A stretch of 64,000 bases of DNA, taken from Hyphomicrobium sp. NDB2Meth4. GTDB taxonomy: Bacteria > Pseudomonadota > Alphaproteobacteria > Rhizobiales > Hyphomicrobiaceae. Location: NCBI RefSeq assembly GCF_900117445.1, contig NZ_FPEJ01000003.1, forward strand, positions 248,001 through 312,000. The letters are read 5' to 3'. Below the pieces are notes generated by a model. That model saw only the letters and a list, made by a program, of their open reading frames with translations, had not been told where the DNA came from and made no database searches. A program made the position numbers and the translations under genes. This document shows, piece by piece, positions 46,596-55,715 of this stretch (positions within the stretch are counted from its first letter, which is position 1; the number at the start of each line of letters is the position of its first letter).

Positions 46596-49172
46596 GTGAC
46601 GACGACGAAACGAGTTAAGAGCACCGCCAAGCGTCGCCGCTCCGATCCCCAGCGGACGGCCGAGCCGCTGCTTCCCGAACCCTTCGCCGGATGGTTCGCG
46701 GCACGTGGCTGGGCACCGCGGCCGCACCAGCTCGCCCTGCTTGAAGCCGCGCGAGAGCGCCGCTCCACCTTACTGATCGCTCCGACCGGTGCTGGCAAGA
46801 CGCTCGCCGGGTTCCTGCCGAGCCTCGTCAGCCTTGCCGAAGGGCCGCGCCGCAACCGGTCCCAGCGCTTGCACACGCTGTATATTTCCCCGCTGAAAGC
46901 GCTCGCGGTCGACGTCGCCCGCAACCTTACTGCGCCCATCTCGGAGATGCAGCTTCCGATCCGCACAGAGACGCGCACCGGCGACACATCGGTCGCGCGC
47001 CGCGCACGCCAGCGCCACGCGCCGCCCGATATCTTGATGACGACGCCGGAGCAGATCGCGCTGCTGTTAAGCCACCCCGACGCCAGCGAATTGTTCGCCG
47101 GTCTCGACACGATCATTCTCGACGAGCTCCATGCCCTCGCCTCGACCAAACGCGGCGACCTGCTGGCTTTGAACATTGCGCGTTTGCGGGCCATCGCCCC
47201 CGGCTTGCGTACCGTCGGCCTTTCGGCGACCGTCGCCCGGCCCTCCGAACTGCGTGCCTACCTGGCTCCCCAGACGGCGCCCAGCGAACGGATCGAAATG
47301 GCCGAGCTGGTGCACATCCTCGGGGGCGCCAAGCCGCACATCGACATCCTCGAACTGGATGACACGATGCCCAGCGTGGGCCACACCACCCGCTACGCCA
47401 TCAAAGAAATCTACGCAGCCATCGCCGAACGCAAGCTCTGCCTCCTGTTCGTCAATACGCGCATGCAGGCCGAGTTGCTGTTCCAGGACCTGTGGCGCGT
47501 CAACGAACTGAACCTGCCGATTGGTCTTCACCACGGCTCGCTCGACGCTCAGCAGCGACGCAAGGTGGAAGCCGCCATGGCCGCCGGCACACTCCGCGCG
47601 GTCGTCGCCACATCGACTCTGGACCTCGGCATCGACTGGGGCGACGTCGATCTCGTCATTCACGTCGGTGCCCCCAAAGGTGCCAGCCGCTTCATCCAGC
47701 GCATCGGCCGGTCCAACCACCGCTTTGATGAGCCATCGCAAGCGCTTCTCGTACCCTCGAACCGCTTCGAGGTGCTGGAGTGCCGAGCGGCAGTCGATGC
47801 CGCCGAAGCAGGCGCCCAGGACGTTACTTTCTCACGCCGGGGTTCTCTCGACGTGCTCGCCCAACACATCCTCGGTACAGCATGCGCCGGCCCATTCGAT
47901 CCCGCCGCGCTCTATTCCGAGGTGACATCCGCGGCCCCCTATGCCGCGCTCGACCGCGCCACGTTCGATCGTGTGCTCGGCTTCACTGCCGACGGCGGCT
48001 ATGCCCTCAAGAGCTACGAGCGCTACGCCAAACTCAAGACCACGCCCGACGGGCGTCTGCGCATTGCCCATCCCCGCTTCACGCAAAGCTACCGCATGAA
48101 TGCCGGCACCATTGTCGCTGCACCTACGATCAAAGTGCGGCTCGCCGGGCGGCGCTCCAGCGCCATGCGCCACGGCTTCGTCGGTGGCCGTGTCATGGGC
48201 GAGGTCGACGAATACTTCATTGAGCAACTTCGCCCCGGCGACGCGTTTGTCCTTGCGGGGGAGGTGTTACGCTTCGAGGGCATGAGCGAAAACGAAGCAT
48301 TCGTCAGCCGGGCAAGCGCCCGCGATCCTGTCATACCCAGTTACAACAGCGGCAAATTTCCCCTTTCGACGCATCTGGCCGAGCGCGTGCGCGCCATGCT
48401 TGCCGACGCCTCCCAATGGAGCCGCTTGCCCTCGTCGGTCGCCCGGTGGCTGGAACTGCAAGAGGAGCGCTCCGCCATCCCGGGTCGTGACGAGTTGCTG
48501 GTCGAAACCTTCGCCCGCCGCAACTGCCACTACCTTGTGACGTATCCGTTCGAAGGCCGGCTCGCCCACCAGACACTGGGCATGCTGCTGACGCGCCGCC
48601 TCGACCGTGTTGGCGCTTCGCCCCTCGGCTTCGTCGCCAATGACTATGGCATGGCGGTTTGGGGACTGGGCGATCTGTCGGCTCTCGTCGCCTCAGGCAG
48701 GCTCGACCTCGATGATCTTTTCGACGAGGACATGCTCGGCGACGACCTCGACGCCTGGCTCGCGGAATCGAACCTCATGAAGCGCACCTTCCGGCAGGTC
48801 GCACTCATCGCCGGCCTTGTTGAGCGTCGTCACCCAGGTCGCGAGAAGACCGGGCGCCAAGTCGCGCTCTCAACCAACCTCATCTATGACGTGCTCCGCC
48901 GCCATGACCCGCATCACATCCTTTTGGAGGCCGCCTGGGCCGATGCGGCCACAGGCCTGCTCGACATCGCCCGCTTGGGCGATTTTCTGCGCCGAATCAA
49001 CGGCAGAATCAGGCATCAACCATTAGACAGACTGTCGCCGCTTTCCGTGCCGATCCTTCTGGAGACGGGCAAAGAGGCCGTCGCAGGCTTCGCGCGCGAG
49101 GATCTGCTGCGTGAAGCTGCGGCAATGTCGCGGCTCCAGGGCCCGATAGAGGAGACGCAATGCTCGAGCTGA
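46596..49172 (+). CDS. ligase-associated DEXH-box helicase (Lhr family)
   Basis: An 858-residue Lhr-type superfamily 2 helicase. Walker A is APTGAGKTLAG near residue 61 and the DEXH motif is IILDELHALAS near residue 172. Later helicase motifs include ATSTLDLGIDWG and IQRIGRSNHR near residue 370. A long C-terminal Lhr domain follows. It belongs to the group annotated as ligase-associated DNA damage response helicases. In other genomes it sits with an ATP-dependent ligase, an exonuclease and PdeM; only PdeM is here. The start is GTG with no clear ribosome site. Confidence 0.93.
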   Translation: MTTTKRVKSTAKRRRSDPQRTAEPLLPEPFAGWFAARGWAPRPHQLALLEAARERRSTLLIAPTGAGKTLAGFLPSLVSLAEGPRRNRSQRLHTLYISPLKALAVDVARNLTAPISEMQLPIRTETRTGDTSVARRARQRHAPPDILMTTPEQIALLLSHPDASELFAGLDTIILDELHALASTKRGDLLALNIARLRAIAPGLRTVGLSATVARPSELRAYLAPQTAPSERIEMAELVHILGGAKPHIDILELDDTMPSVGHTTRYAIKEIYAAIAERKLCLLFVNTRMQAELLFQDLWRVNELNLPIGLHHGSLDAQQRRKVEAAMAAGTLRAVVATSTLDLGIDWGDVDLVIHVGAPKGASRFIQRIGRSNHRFDEPSQALLVPSNRFEVLECRAAVDAAEAGAQDVTFSRRGSLDVLAQHILGTACAGPFDPAALYSEVTSAAPYAALDRATFDRVLGFTADGGYALKSYERYAKLKTTPDGRLRIAHPRFTQSYRMNAGTIVAAPTIKVRLAGRRSSAMRHGFVGGRVMGEVDEYFIEQLRPGDAFVLAGEVLRFEGMSENEAFVSRASARDPVIPSYNSGKFPLSTHLAERVRAMLADASQWSRLPSSVARWLELQEERSAIPGRDELLVETFARRNCHYLVTYPFEGRLAHQTLGMLLTRRLDRVGASPLGFVANDYGMAVWGLGDLSALVASGRLDLDDLFDEDMLGDDLDAWLAESNLMKRTFRQVALIAGLVERRHPGREKTGRQVALSTNLIYDVLRRHDPHHILLEAAWADAATGLLDIARLGDFLRRINGRIRHQPLDRLSPLSVPILLETGKEAVAGFAREDLLREAAAMSRLQGPIEETQCSS

Positions 49173-49882
49173 AACCTGAGCGCCTCGCCTACGACGACTT
49201 CCAGGACCAGGAAATCTCCGTCTGCGGCAAGCGCTTTCGGGCCGATATGTCCGGCGCCCTCTATTGGCCCAGCGAGGACGTACTCATCGTCGCCGACCTG
49301 CACCTGGAAAAGGGCTCCTCCTTCGCCAGCCGCGGCCAGCTCGTTCCTCCCTACGACACCCGCGAGACGCTGCAGAAACTCGCCGAGGCCATCGACCGCA
49401 CGGACGCCGCAACCATCATCGCGCTCGGTGACAGCCTGCACGACGTCGAGGCCTCCGCACGCATCGGCTTGGAAGAGATCGAGATCCTGCAGATCATGCA
49501 GGAGGAACGCGAGTGGATCTGGGTCACCGGCAACCACGACCCTTCGATCGGCTCACGCCTCGGCGGCACTGTCGTCACCGAGATAGAGGTCGAAGGCATC
49601 GTCCTGCGCCACGAGCCCCGGCCCGGCCACGTAACACACGAGATCGCCGGGCATCTGCATCCCGCTGCCAAGCTCTCCATGTACGGCTACACGCTTCGCC
49701 GCCCCTGCTTCGTCGGCAACGGCCGTCGCCTCGTGATGCCGGCTTTCGGCACTTACACAGGGGGCCTCAATATCCTCGAAGACGCGTTCGAACCGCTGTT
49801 CAGCAACGATGGCATGCATGTCTGGATACTGGGCCAGGAAGGCCTCTACCCCGTCGCAACGCGTCTCCTGAAGGAAGACTGA
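49160..49882 (+). CDS. pdeM: ligase-associated DNA damage response endonuclease PdeM
   Basis: A 240-residue metallophosphoesterase. The metal-binding motifs are in order: VADLHLEKG near residue 44, ALGDSLHD near 92, GNHD near 129, and AGHLHPA near 164. It overlaps the helicase gene by 13 bases and has GGAG in the ribosome site within it, so the two are coupled. PdeM proteins act on DNA ends and are linked to repair with the Lhr-type helicase. The ligase and exonuclease normally found with them are absent from the window. Confidence 0.9.
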   Translation: MLELKPERLAYDDFQDQEISVCGKRFRADMSGALYWPSEDVLIVADLHLEKGSSFASRGQLVPPYDTRETLQKLAEAIDRTDAATIIALGDSLHDVEASARIGLEEIEILQIMQEEREWIWVTGNHDPSIGSRLGGTVVTEIEVEGIVLRHEPRPGHVTHEIAGHLHPAAKLSMYGYTLRRPCFVGNGRRLVMPAFGTYTGGLNILEDAFEPLFSNDGMHVWILGQEGLYPVATRLLKED

Positions 49883-49884
49883 TC

Positions 49885-50736
49885 TTACGCGTTGCGCCGT
49901 TTGAAGAACGTCGAGGCAAGCAGCCCCGATCCCACCGCGACCAGCACGGCGAACAGGCCATACCCTGCCGGATGCAGGAACGCGAAGTTGTGCACCACAC
50001 GCTCGAGGCCCGCGCGGTGCAGCGTCACGCGTGCGATGTGCGCGCTGACCGCCTCTCCCTTGCGGAACAGGTATGTGCGCGCCACCAGCGGTCCCACCGG
50101 CACGTTAGCCGGCAGCGGAATGGCTGCGCGGAACAGGCTGCGCCCTGCGAACACAACGCCATCTTTCGGCTCGGTGACGTAGAGCTTCTGCTTCTTCTTC
50201 AAGCGGATCACGGCATCCCGAAATGCGGCAACCTCGTATTCCTTGAGCACGCCCTTGTAGCTTGCGCTCGGCGTCATCTTGATGTGCTGGAACCCGATAG
50301 CGTTGCGCTCCAGAACGCTCGGCCCGGCGATCTCCTCGATCGGTCGCGTCGACGCGATGGCGTAATAGCTCGGCACCGAGCTGAACGTCACAGACGAGGT
50401 ATTGATCCAGACACCGCCGACATCGCTCTTGCGCCGCACGACAATGGGAAACGGCGTTCCCTCGACCACCACCACGACATCGTAATAGTTGGCGTCGCCC
50501 TCGGGCGCCTGGCTGTTGTCTATGGCGCCGAAAACGATGATCTCGTGCCCGGTGAAGCCGGTCGTCACTTCCAGAGTGCGCGTGGAAACGTCCGCTTCGA
50601 CGGTCTCCAACGGTGCATCGGCGTTCGGGGTCGCCGCCGGACGCGGGGGCCCGACGCGCGGAGCGCGTGAATCTTGCGCCAGCACCGGCAGCAGCAGGAG
50701 CAGGACGGCGAGCAGAGCGAGCGGCATCCGCGCCAT
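49885..50736 (-). CDS. TIGR02186 family membrane protein
   Basis: A 283-residue protein with an N-terminal signal segment (MARMPLALLAVLLLLLPVLA), a large beta-rich periplasmic part (about 40-245) and a C-terminal membrane anchor (about 252-275, YGLFAVLVAVGSGLLASTFF). This is the TIGR02186 layout. Such proteins are usually encoded right after a TauE/SafE-type exporter, as here (the stop and start overlap by one base), and may assist it. Function is not proven. Confidence 0.88.
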   Translation of the reverse strand: MARMPLALLAVLLLLLPVLAQDSRAPRVGPPRPAATPNADAPLETVEADVSTRTLEVTTGFTGHEIIVFGAIDNSQAPEGDANYYDVVVVVEGTPFPIVVRRKSDVGGVWINTSSVTFSSVPSYYAIASTRPIEEIAGPSVLERNAIGFQHIKMTPSASYKGVLKEYEVAAFRDAVIRLKKKQKLYVTEPKDGVVFAGRSLFRAAIPLPANVPVGPLVARTYLFRKGEAVSAHIARVTLHRAGLERVVHNFAFLHPAGYGLFAVLVAVGSGLLASTFFKRRNA

Positions 50737-51662
50737 TAGTTCGCCCCCCCGATCACCGGCCCGATGGAATAGATCTCCACGGGCTTGTTCATCAGGTCCC
50801 AGCCGATGCGCAGGCAGACGAGGAGCACCAGCCCCGCCAGCAGAAAACGCAACTGCTCGCCTTTGAGCTTTGCGCCCGCCGCAGCACCGAACTGCGCCCC
50901 GATCACCCCACCGACGATAAGCAGCAGCGCCAGCACGACATCGACAGACTTGTTCTGCACCGCCTGCAGGAACGTCGTCACCGCCATCACGAAAGTGATC
51001 TGGAACAGCGACGTGCCGATGACCACGCTCGTCGGCACGCGCAGCAGATAGATCATCGCCGGAACCATGACGAAGCCGCCGCCCACGCCCATGATTGCCG
51101 CCATGAAGCCAACGAACGCGCCGATCATCGCCGGCGGCAAGGCACTGATATAGAGCTTCGATCGATGGAAACGCATCTTGAACGGCAGACCGTGCACCCA
51201 GCTGTGCTGCCCGGTCTTGCGTGGTGACGCCTGCCCCGTCTGCCGTTTGCGGATCGTCCCGACGCTTTCGATCATCATCAACGCGCCGACCGCGCCGAGG
51301 AACAGCACGTAGCTCAACGCCACGAACAGGTCGAACTGGCCGACCTGGCGCAGGATCTTCATCAAGGAAACGCCGATCACCGATCCGACGACGCCGCCGA
51401 CGACCAGCACCGCACCCATCTTTATGTCAACGTTATTGCGCTGGTACTGCGCGACCGCCCCCGACACCGACGAGGCGAGAATCTGCATCGAGCCAGTACC
51501 GACGGCCACGGCAGTCGGCACGCCCATGAACATCAACAGCGGCGTCAGCAGGAAGCCACCGCCAACCCCGAACATTCCTGAAAGGAAACCGACCGCCCAG
51601 CCCATGCCGAGAAAGAGCGCCGCGTTGACGGACATCTCGGCAATCGGCAGGTAGATGTTCAT
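50736..51662 (-). CDS. TauE/SafE family sulfite/anion exporter
   Basis: A 308-residue inner-membrane protein with about eight helices, in two repeats. The glycine-rich motifs VGFLSGMFGVGGGFLLTPLLM near residue 23 and GFMAAIMGVGGGFVMVPAMI near residue 175 are the TauE/SafE signatures. These proteins move sulfite, sulfoacetate or related anions. The substrate here is not known. The ATG at 51662 is taken because it gives the typical N-terminus; the longer frame from 51764 has a poor leader. It is encoded just before the TIGR02186 gene. Confidence 0.9.
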   Translation of the reverse strand: MNIYLPIAEMSVNAALFLGMGWAVGFLSGMFGVGGGFLLTPLLMFMGVPTAVAVGTGSMQILASSVSGAVAQYQRNNVDIKMGAVLVVGGVVGSVIGVSLMKILRQVGQFDLFVALSYVLFLGAVGALMMIESVGTIRKRQTGQASPRKTGQHSWVHGLPFKMRFHRSKLYISALPPAMIGAFVGFMAAIMGVGGGFVMVPAMIYLLRVPTSVVIGTSLFQITFVMAVTTFLQAVQNKSVDVVLALLLIVGGVIGAQFGAAAGAKLKGEQLRFLLAGLVLLVCLRIGWDLMNKPVEIYSIGPVIGGAN

Positions 51663-51790
51663 CAGCAGATACTTGCGCGAATGACTTGCGGCGGACAACG
51701 GTGCCCGCGTGATGCTCCCATAGCTTGCCCCGGTCAAGGCGCAGGCCACTCCCCTTCCCAACATATGGGGTGGAAGTAAAGATCCGCATC

Positions 51791-51831
51791 CTCAAAAAAG
51801 CGAAATGCGCCACTGAGACAGCGGCGCATTA
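51791..51831 (-). terminator. strong terminator of the Sel1-repeat gene
   Basis: On the minus strand AATGCGCC and GGCGCATT (51804-51811 and 51823-51830 on the plus strand) form an 8-bp stem, followed by TCGCTTTTTTGAGG. It lies about 30 bases past the stop at 51858. Confidence 0.8.
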
Positions 51832-51857
51832 GCAAAACTGATGGGGTAACTCAGAGA

Positions 51858-54800
51858 TTAGCCGCGGCGGGTGCCGTCGCGCCACGCCTGCCCGGCGAGC
51901 CGAGCATCGTTGGCCATGTTGGGCATCGCCTTCGCCCGCCAGTCCTTCGCCGCAGTCTCGGCCGCGGCAACATCGCCCGCACTCAGCTTCGCCTTCAGGC
52001 TATCGCGCCGTGCAGCGGCGTCCTTGTCACCCGACTTTGCAGCCAGAACCAGCCACTTGTAGGCCTGCTGCTGGTCCTTCGCGACGCCCATGCCGTTCTC
52101 GTACAGCACGGCAAGATTGAACTGGCTGTCGCCAAGGCCGTAATCGGCAGCCGCGGTAAACCAGCGGGCCGCGGACTTGTAATCCGGCTTCGGTGTGCGC
52201 GAGGCCAGCAGAACCGCAAGGTTATGCATCGCCTTCACATTCCCTTGAACGGCGGCCCGCTCGTACCAGACCTGGGCGCGCTGCGGATCGGCCTTCACGC
52301 CAATGCCGCGCTCATAGAGCGTGCCGAGCCTGAACTGCGCCATGGGGAAACCCTTAGAGGCGGCCCGCTGATACCATTGCGCCGCTTCGATCAGGTCCTG
52401 GTCCGTACCCTTCCCTTCGGCAAGGCGCGAGGCAACCTCGAACTGCGCCGAGACATCACCCTGGGCAGCCGCAAGACGCAGCGAATAAGGGCCGACCGTC
52501 GCCGGCGGCAGCGTGACAGCACCGCTATCGGCCGTGTCGACGCCGCTCTCGCGCAGCAGCTGGTCCTGCATCAGCGCAGCTGGCGTTGCATGGGCGGCGG
52601 CAATGCCGACCTGGCCGGAAAGATGAGCCATGCGCGCCTGCTCGTTGAACTGAGCCACCTGCGCACCGCTCGGGCCTACATCTGCGTTCTGCAGAGCGAT
52701 GCCATCGGGCAACGAAGCCGTGTCGATCGGCGCGCCAACCGCGTTGGCATCTTCATACCCTTGCTCTCCCGTCGAGGGCAGCGGAGCCTGCATGTCCTGC
52801 CGCGTCTGCTTCGAAGGAGCGTTCAGCGGCGGAACAACGCGCGGCTGAGCCGGAATCATCGGCTCGGCATCCATCGGCTCTTCGGCAGCATGACCGGCAG
52901 CAGCCGGGTCGAGCGTTACGGCTGCCGGCGTGGCTGCGTCGAGGTGATCGACATTCGTCCGCGGCATGAAGAAGATGGCCGCAGGGATCGCCGCAAGCAG
53001 CACCAAAAGGGTCATCGCCACCCGCTGCGAGCGAAAGGAGAAGATCGAGCGACGGCGCGGCTTCGCAGCCTGCTCACGCGTGCCCACAGAAAGCTCGCCC
53101 GAGCGCAGATCGTCGTCAGAGACGTCCGGCTTGCTCGCGGCTTTCAGCTTGGCGCGGTGTGCGTCGGCAATGAAGTCGTGGCGCAGAACCTCGATCGGGC
53201 GCTTCGCCGGCTGCGGCTCGCCGAAGCTCAGAGCTTCCGCGTTGCGTGCGCTGGAGAAGGCCTCATCAAGGTTGAAACTCGAGGTGGTGTAGACCGGGAT
53301 GCGCGGCGGGGCAGCATTCTCGCGCACCTCATCGGCCATGAAGGCTTCCATGTCCGCCGGGGATGCCTCAGCTTCCTCTGGCGGAAGAAAATCGGAAGCT
53401 TCGCCAACTTCAGTGCCGGCAACCTCCGCAAGCCCGCGCATTTCGGCAAATACCGTCGCGGTCGCGGGAATGAGATCGTCGTCGTAGGACACCGGCGCCG
53501 GCGTCGCCGCAACGGGAGGAGCCGGCGGGGTCGGGGCCGCATTGGCCACCGGCTGCTGCTGCGGCCGCTCAGGCTGCGCCATCATGGAGGCGGGAGCAGA
53601 CGGCTGCATGGAAACCTGCGGCGGCGTCACCTCCAGCGCATCGATCCGGTCCAGCACGCGAATGATCGCCTGCTGCATCGTCTCCAGCATGCTGGCGTTG
53701 TTCTCGTCGTTGTGACGGCGCTCGTTGATCAGGCTTTCCAGCATGCCACGCACTTCGCCGATCTCTCGGGCGCTCGTATCACGCTCATGGGAATTCGCCG
53801 CGAAGCTGGCCGCAACGCGCTGAGCCGCGGACTGGGCGACTTCATCATAATCCACATCATGCGCCGAGCTGCGGCTCACGAGACCGGAAAGACGCTCGTC
53901 GGAAAGCTGCACCGCGATCATGCGCAACTGCGCATCGATGGCATCCAGACGGCCCACGTCAGCTGTAACCTGCACACCCTCGTTGAAGAGACGCGTCAGG
54001 CGCTCATCGGAAAGCTGCGAGGTAAGCGTGCCAAGGTGCGCATCGATCATGTCGAGACGCGCCATCTGGCGACGAAGCTGATTGAGCTGTGTGGCGATCT
54101 CCTCGATCTGTGCTTCAGCCACCCGCAGCTCTTCCAGATCGGCGCGCGTCGCCATCTGGCCGATCATCGTGTTGATCTGTGTCTCGAGCTGATCGAACCG
54201 GTTGGTCAGCGAAGCAAGCGCCGCCTCGGGGCGAATCTGCCTCAGAGATTCTTCAATGCGCGCCGCGATCTCGGCGAAGCGCTGATCGAGCAAATTGGAA
54301 TCCATCGCACAGCCGCGCGGCGCAGCCTGCGGACTGGGCATGCCGCCACCCATCGCAGCGGCGTACTGCGGGCGGTCCGAAGCGCGATTGCTGACGGCTC
54401 GTGCGGTGCTGCGGACACTCGCTGCGGCGACGGTAGCGCCCTCACGGCGGGCATGCACCGAGAATGCCTCACCCGACTCGTAGAGCTCTGCGAGCGCGTT
54501 GGCAGCAGCATCGTCCCAAGCGTTGCTGTCGTATCTGGCTTCCGCGCGGCGCTGTCCGGCGGGAGAACCCAGCGCGATAACCTGATCGGGCTGCGCCCGT
54601 CCGACGCGAACATCGTCCTCGGTGACGAAGCGCACTTCCTTGGACCGCCGCTCGCCGGCCCGCTGGGCGGCGCTGTACGGAACCAATGCCCCGCGGCTCA
54701 GGTCCGAAAGCCTCTCGCCCAAACGTTGCATCTGCTGCTGTATGCGCTCGACGTCAGGCTCGAACTCATGCGGGACCTGCCCTCTGATCGATCGGGCCTC

Positions 54801-54923
54801 ATCGCTCAGCGAAGCCAGGCGATCGCGCATCATGTCTAGCATCGATGTCGACGAGGCCTCGCCGGTCATGGGCACGCCATCGGCGCGCGCTCCGTAGATC
54901 TCGTTGTAAGCTTGGTTCGACAT
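51858..54923 (-). CDS. coiled-coil, single-span, Sel1-repeat protein (PodJ-like layout)
   Basis: A 1021-residue protein. Residues 1-about 430 are mainly helical with a long coiled coil (RFDQLETQINTMIGQMATRA). A Pro/Ala-rich acidic linker follows to about 600. A membrane helix lies near residues 635-655 (VAMTLLVLLAAIPAAIFFMP). The C-terminus has about four Sel1 repeats (residues 810-990, for example AQFRLGTLYERGIGVKADPQ), probably in the periplasm. This layout is like PodJ, the polar localisation factor of Caulobacter, and other alphaproteobacterial cell-pole proteins. A role in pole or division is inferred only. AGGGA lies before the ATG. Confidence 0.88.
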   Translation of the reverse strand: MSNQAYNEIYGARADGVPMTGEASSTSMLDMMRDRLASLSDEARSIRGQVPHEFEPDVERIQQQMQRLGERLSDLSRGALVPYSAAQRAGERRSKEVRFVTEDDVRVGRAQPDQVIALGSPAGQRRAEARYDSNAWDDAAANALAELYESGEAFSVHARREGATVAAASVRSTARAVSNRASDRPQYAAAMGGGMPSPQAAPRGCAMDSNLLDQRFAEIAARIEESLRQIRPEAALASLTNRFDQLETQINTMIGQMATRADLEELRVAEAQIEEIATQLNQLRRQMARLDMIDAHLGTLTSQLSDERLTRLFNEGVQVTADVGRLDAIDAQLRMIAVQLSDERLSGLVSRSSAHDVDYDEVAQSAAQRVAASFAANSHERDTSAREIGEVRGMLESLINERRHNDENNASMLETMQQAIIRVLDRIDALEVTPPQVSMQPSAPASMMAQPERPQQQPVANAAPTPPAPPVAATPAPVSYDDDLIPATATVFAEMRGLAEVAGTEVGEASDFLPPEEAEASPADMEAFMADEVRENAAPPRIPVYTTSSFNLDEAFSSARNAEALSFGEPQPAKRPIEVLRHDFIADAHRAKLKAASKPDVSDDDLRSGELSVGTREQAAKPRRRSIFSFRSQRVAMTLLVLLAAIPAAIFFMPRTNVDHLDAATPAAVTLDPAAAGHAAEEPMDAEPMIPAQPRVVPPLNAPSKQTRQDMQAPLPSTGEQGYEDANAVGAPIDTASLPDGIALQNADVGPSGAQVAQFNEQARMAHLSGQVGIAAAHATPAALMQDQLLRESGVDTADSGAVTLPPATVGPYSLRLAAAQGDVSAQFEVASRLAEGKGTDQDLIEAAQWYQRAASKGFPMAQFRLGTLYERGIGVKADPQRAQVWYERAAVQGNVKAMHNLAVLLASRTPKPDYKSAARWFTAAADYGLGDSQFNLAVLYENGMGVAKDQQQAYKWLVLAAKSGDKDAAARRDSLKAKLSAGDVAAAETAAKDWRAKAMPNMANDARLAGQAWRDGTRRG

Positions 54924-55130
54924 CTCAATCCCTTGGCGCTAATCGGGGCCCCGTGGGCCTGGGGGTGGCTGTTGCTGTTGCCGAATCGGGACGCACAGAA
55001 CGAGATTCCGCTCATCCCCAGGCTTTGCGAGTCGCGGTAAACGTCAGGTTAAACAGCGGGTAAAAATTGCACGCAGGCCTGCAATTAGCTGCAAACCACC
55101 CCTTTTTCTGTCTTGGAGGCAAAGTCAGCG

Positions 55131-55583
55131 ATGACCAGCATCCCGGTCCAAAAACAGATTTCCCAAGCGTTCGAATCACTGGGCGTCGAGACCGAAGGTC
55201 CCGACATGCTCGATCAGACCGCCGCTGTCGGCACTTGGCTTGCGCGCATCGGAGCGACTGACGGGCTCTTGACCCTGATGGTCCGCCACACGTCGGCATC
55301 GCTGCTGATCCAGGAGAATGCCGACCCCGACGTCCAGGTCGATATGCTCGACGCACTGGATCGGCTGGCACCCCGCAACCAGCCGTATGCGCATGTGGTC
55401 GAGGGGCCGGACGACATGCCCGCGCATATCAAATCCGCGCTGACGCAGACGTCGCTTTCCATCCCGGTCAAGGACGGCCGGATGCTGCTAGGAACCTGGC
55501 AGGGCATCTACCTCGTCGAGCACCGCGACCGCCCGCACCACCGCGAGATCGCCCTGCACTTCATCGGCACGATGGCAACCTGA
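55131..55583 (+). CDS. YjbQ-family protein
   Basis: A 150-residue protein of the YjbQ/UPF0047 family. It has LLTLMVRHTSASLLIQENAD near residue 45, with the conserved His, the block QTSLSIPVKDGRMLLGTWQG near residue 105, and the VEHRDRPHHREIALHFIG ending. Some members have secondary thiamine-phosphate synthase activity. The true role is not clear. The ATG at 55131 is chosen; the TTG at 55113 overlaps its ribosome site. Confidence 0.9.
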   Translation: MTSIPVQKQISQAFESLGVETEGPDMLDQTAAVGTWLARIGATDGLLTLMVRHTSASLLIQENADPDVQVDMLDALDRLAPRNQPYAHVVEGPDDMPAHIKSALTQTSLSIPVKDGRMLLGTWQGIYLVEHRDRPHHREIALHFIGTMAT

Positions 55584-55630
55584 GCCCAACCACAAAGAGC
55601 ACCGCGACCCTCTTGGCCGCGCAGCGGCAA

Positions 55631-55661
55631 GGGCCCAAAGGGCCCCGCGCCTTAGGCGCGG
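55631..55661. repeat. palindromic intergenic elements after YjbQ gene
   Basis: GGGCCC-AAA-GGGCCC and then CCGCGCC-TTA-GGCGCGG (55645-55661) form two close hairpins with no T-run. They lie between the convergent YjbQ and iminopeptidase genes and may end transcription by another route. Confidence 0.35.
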
Positions 55662-55715
55662 CCATCAGCTCGCGCGATGACAGCCGCTCGCAAAGCCTCT
55701 CTCAGCTTGCGTCAC

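Noticed and set aside
52224-54839. 871-residue open frame opposite the Sel1-repeat gene
   Set aside because: It lies wholly within the well-supported minus-strand gene and has an Arg/His-rich composition with no domains.
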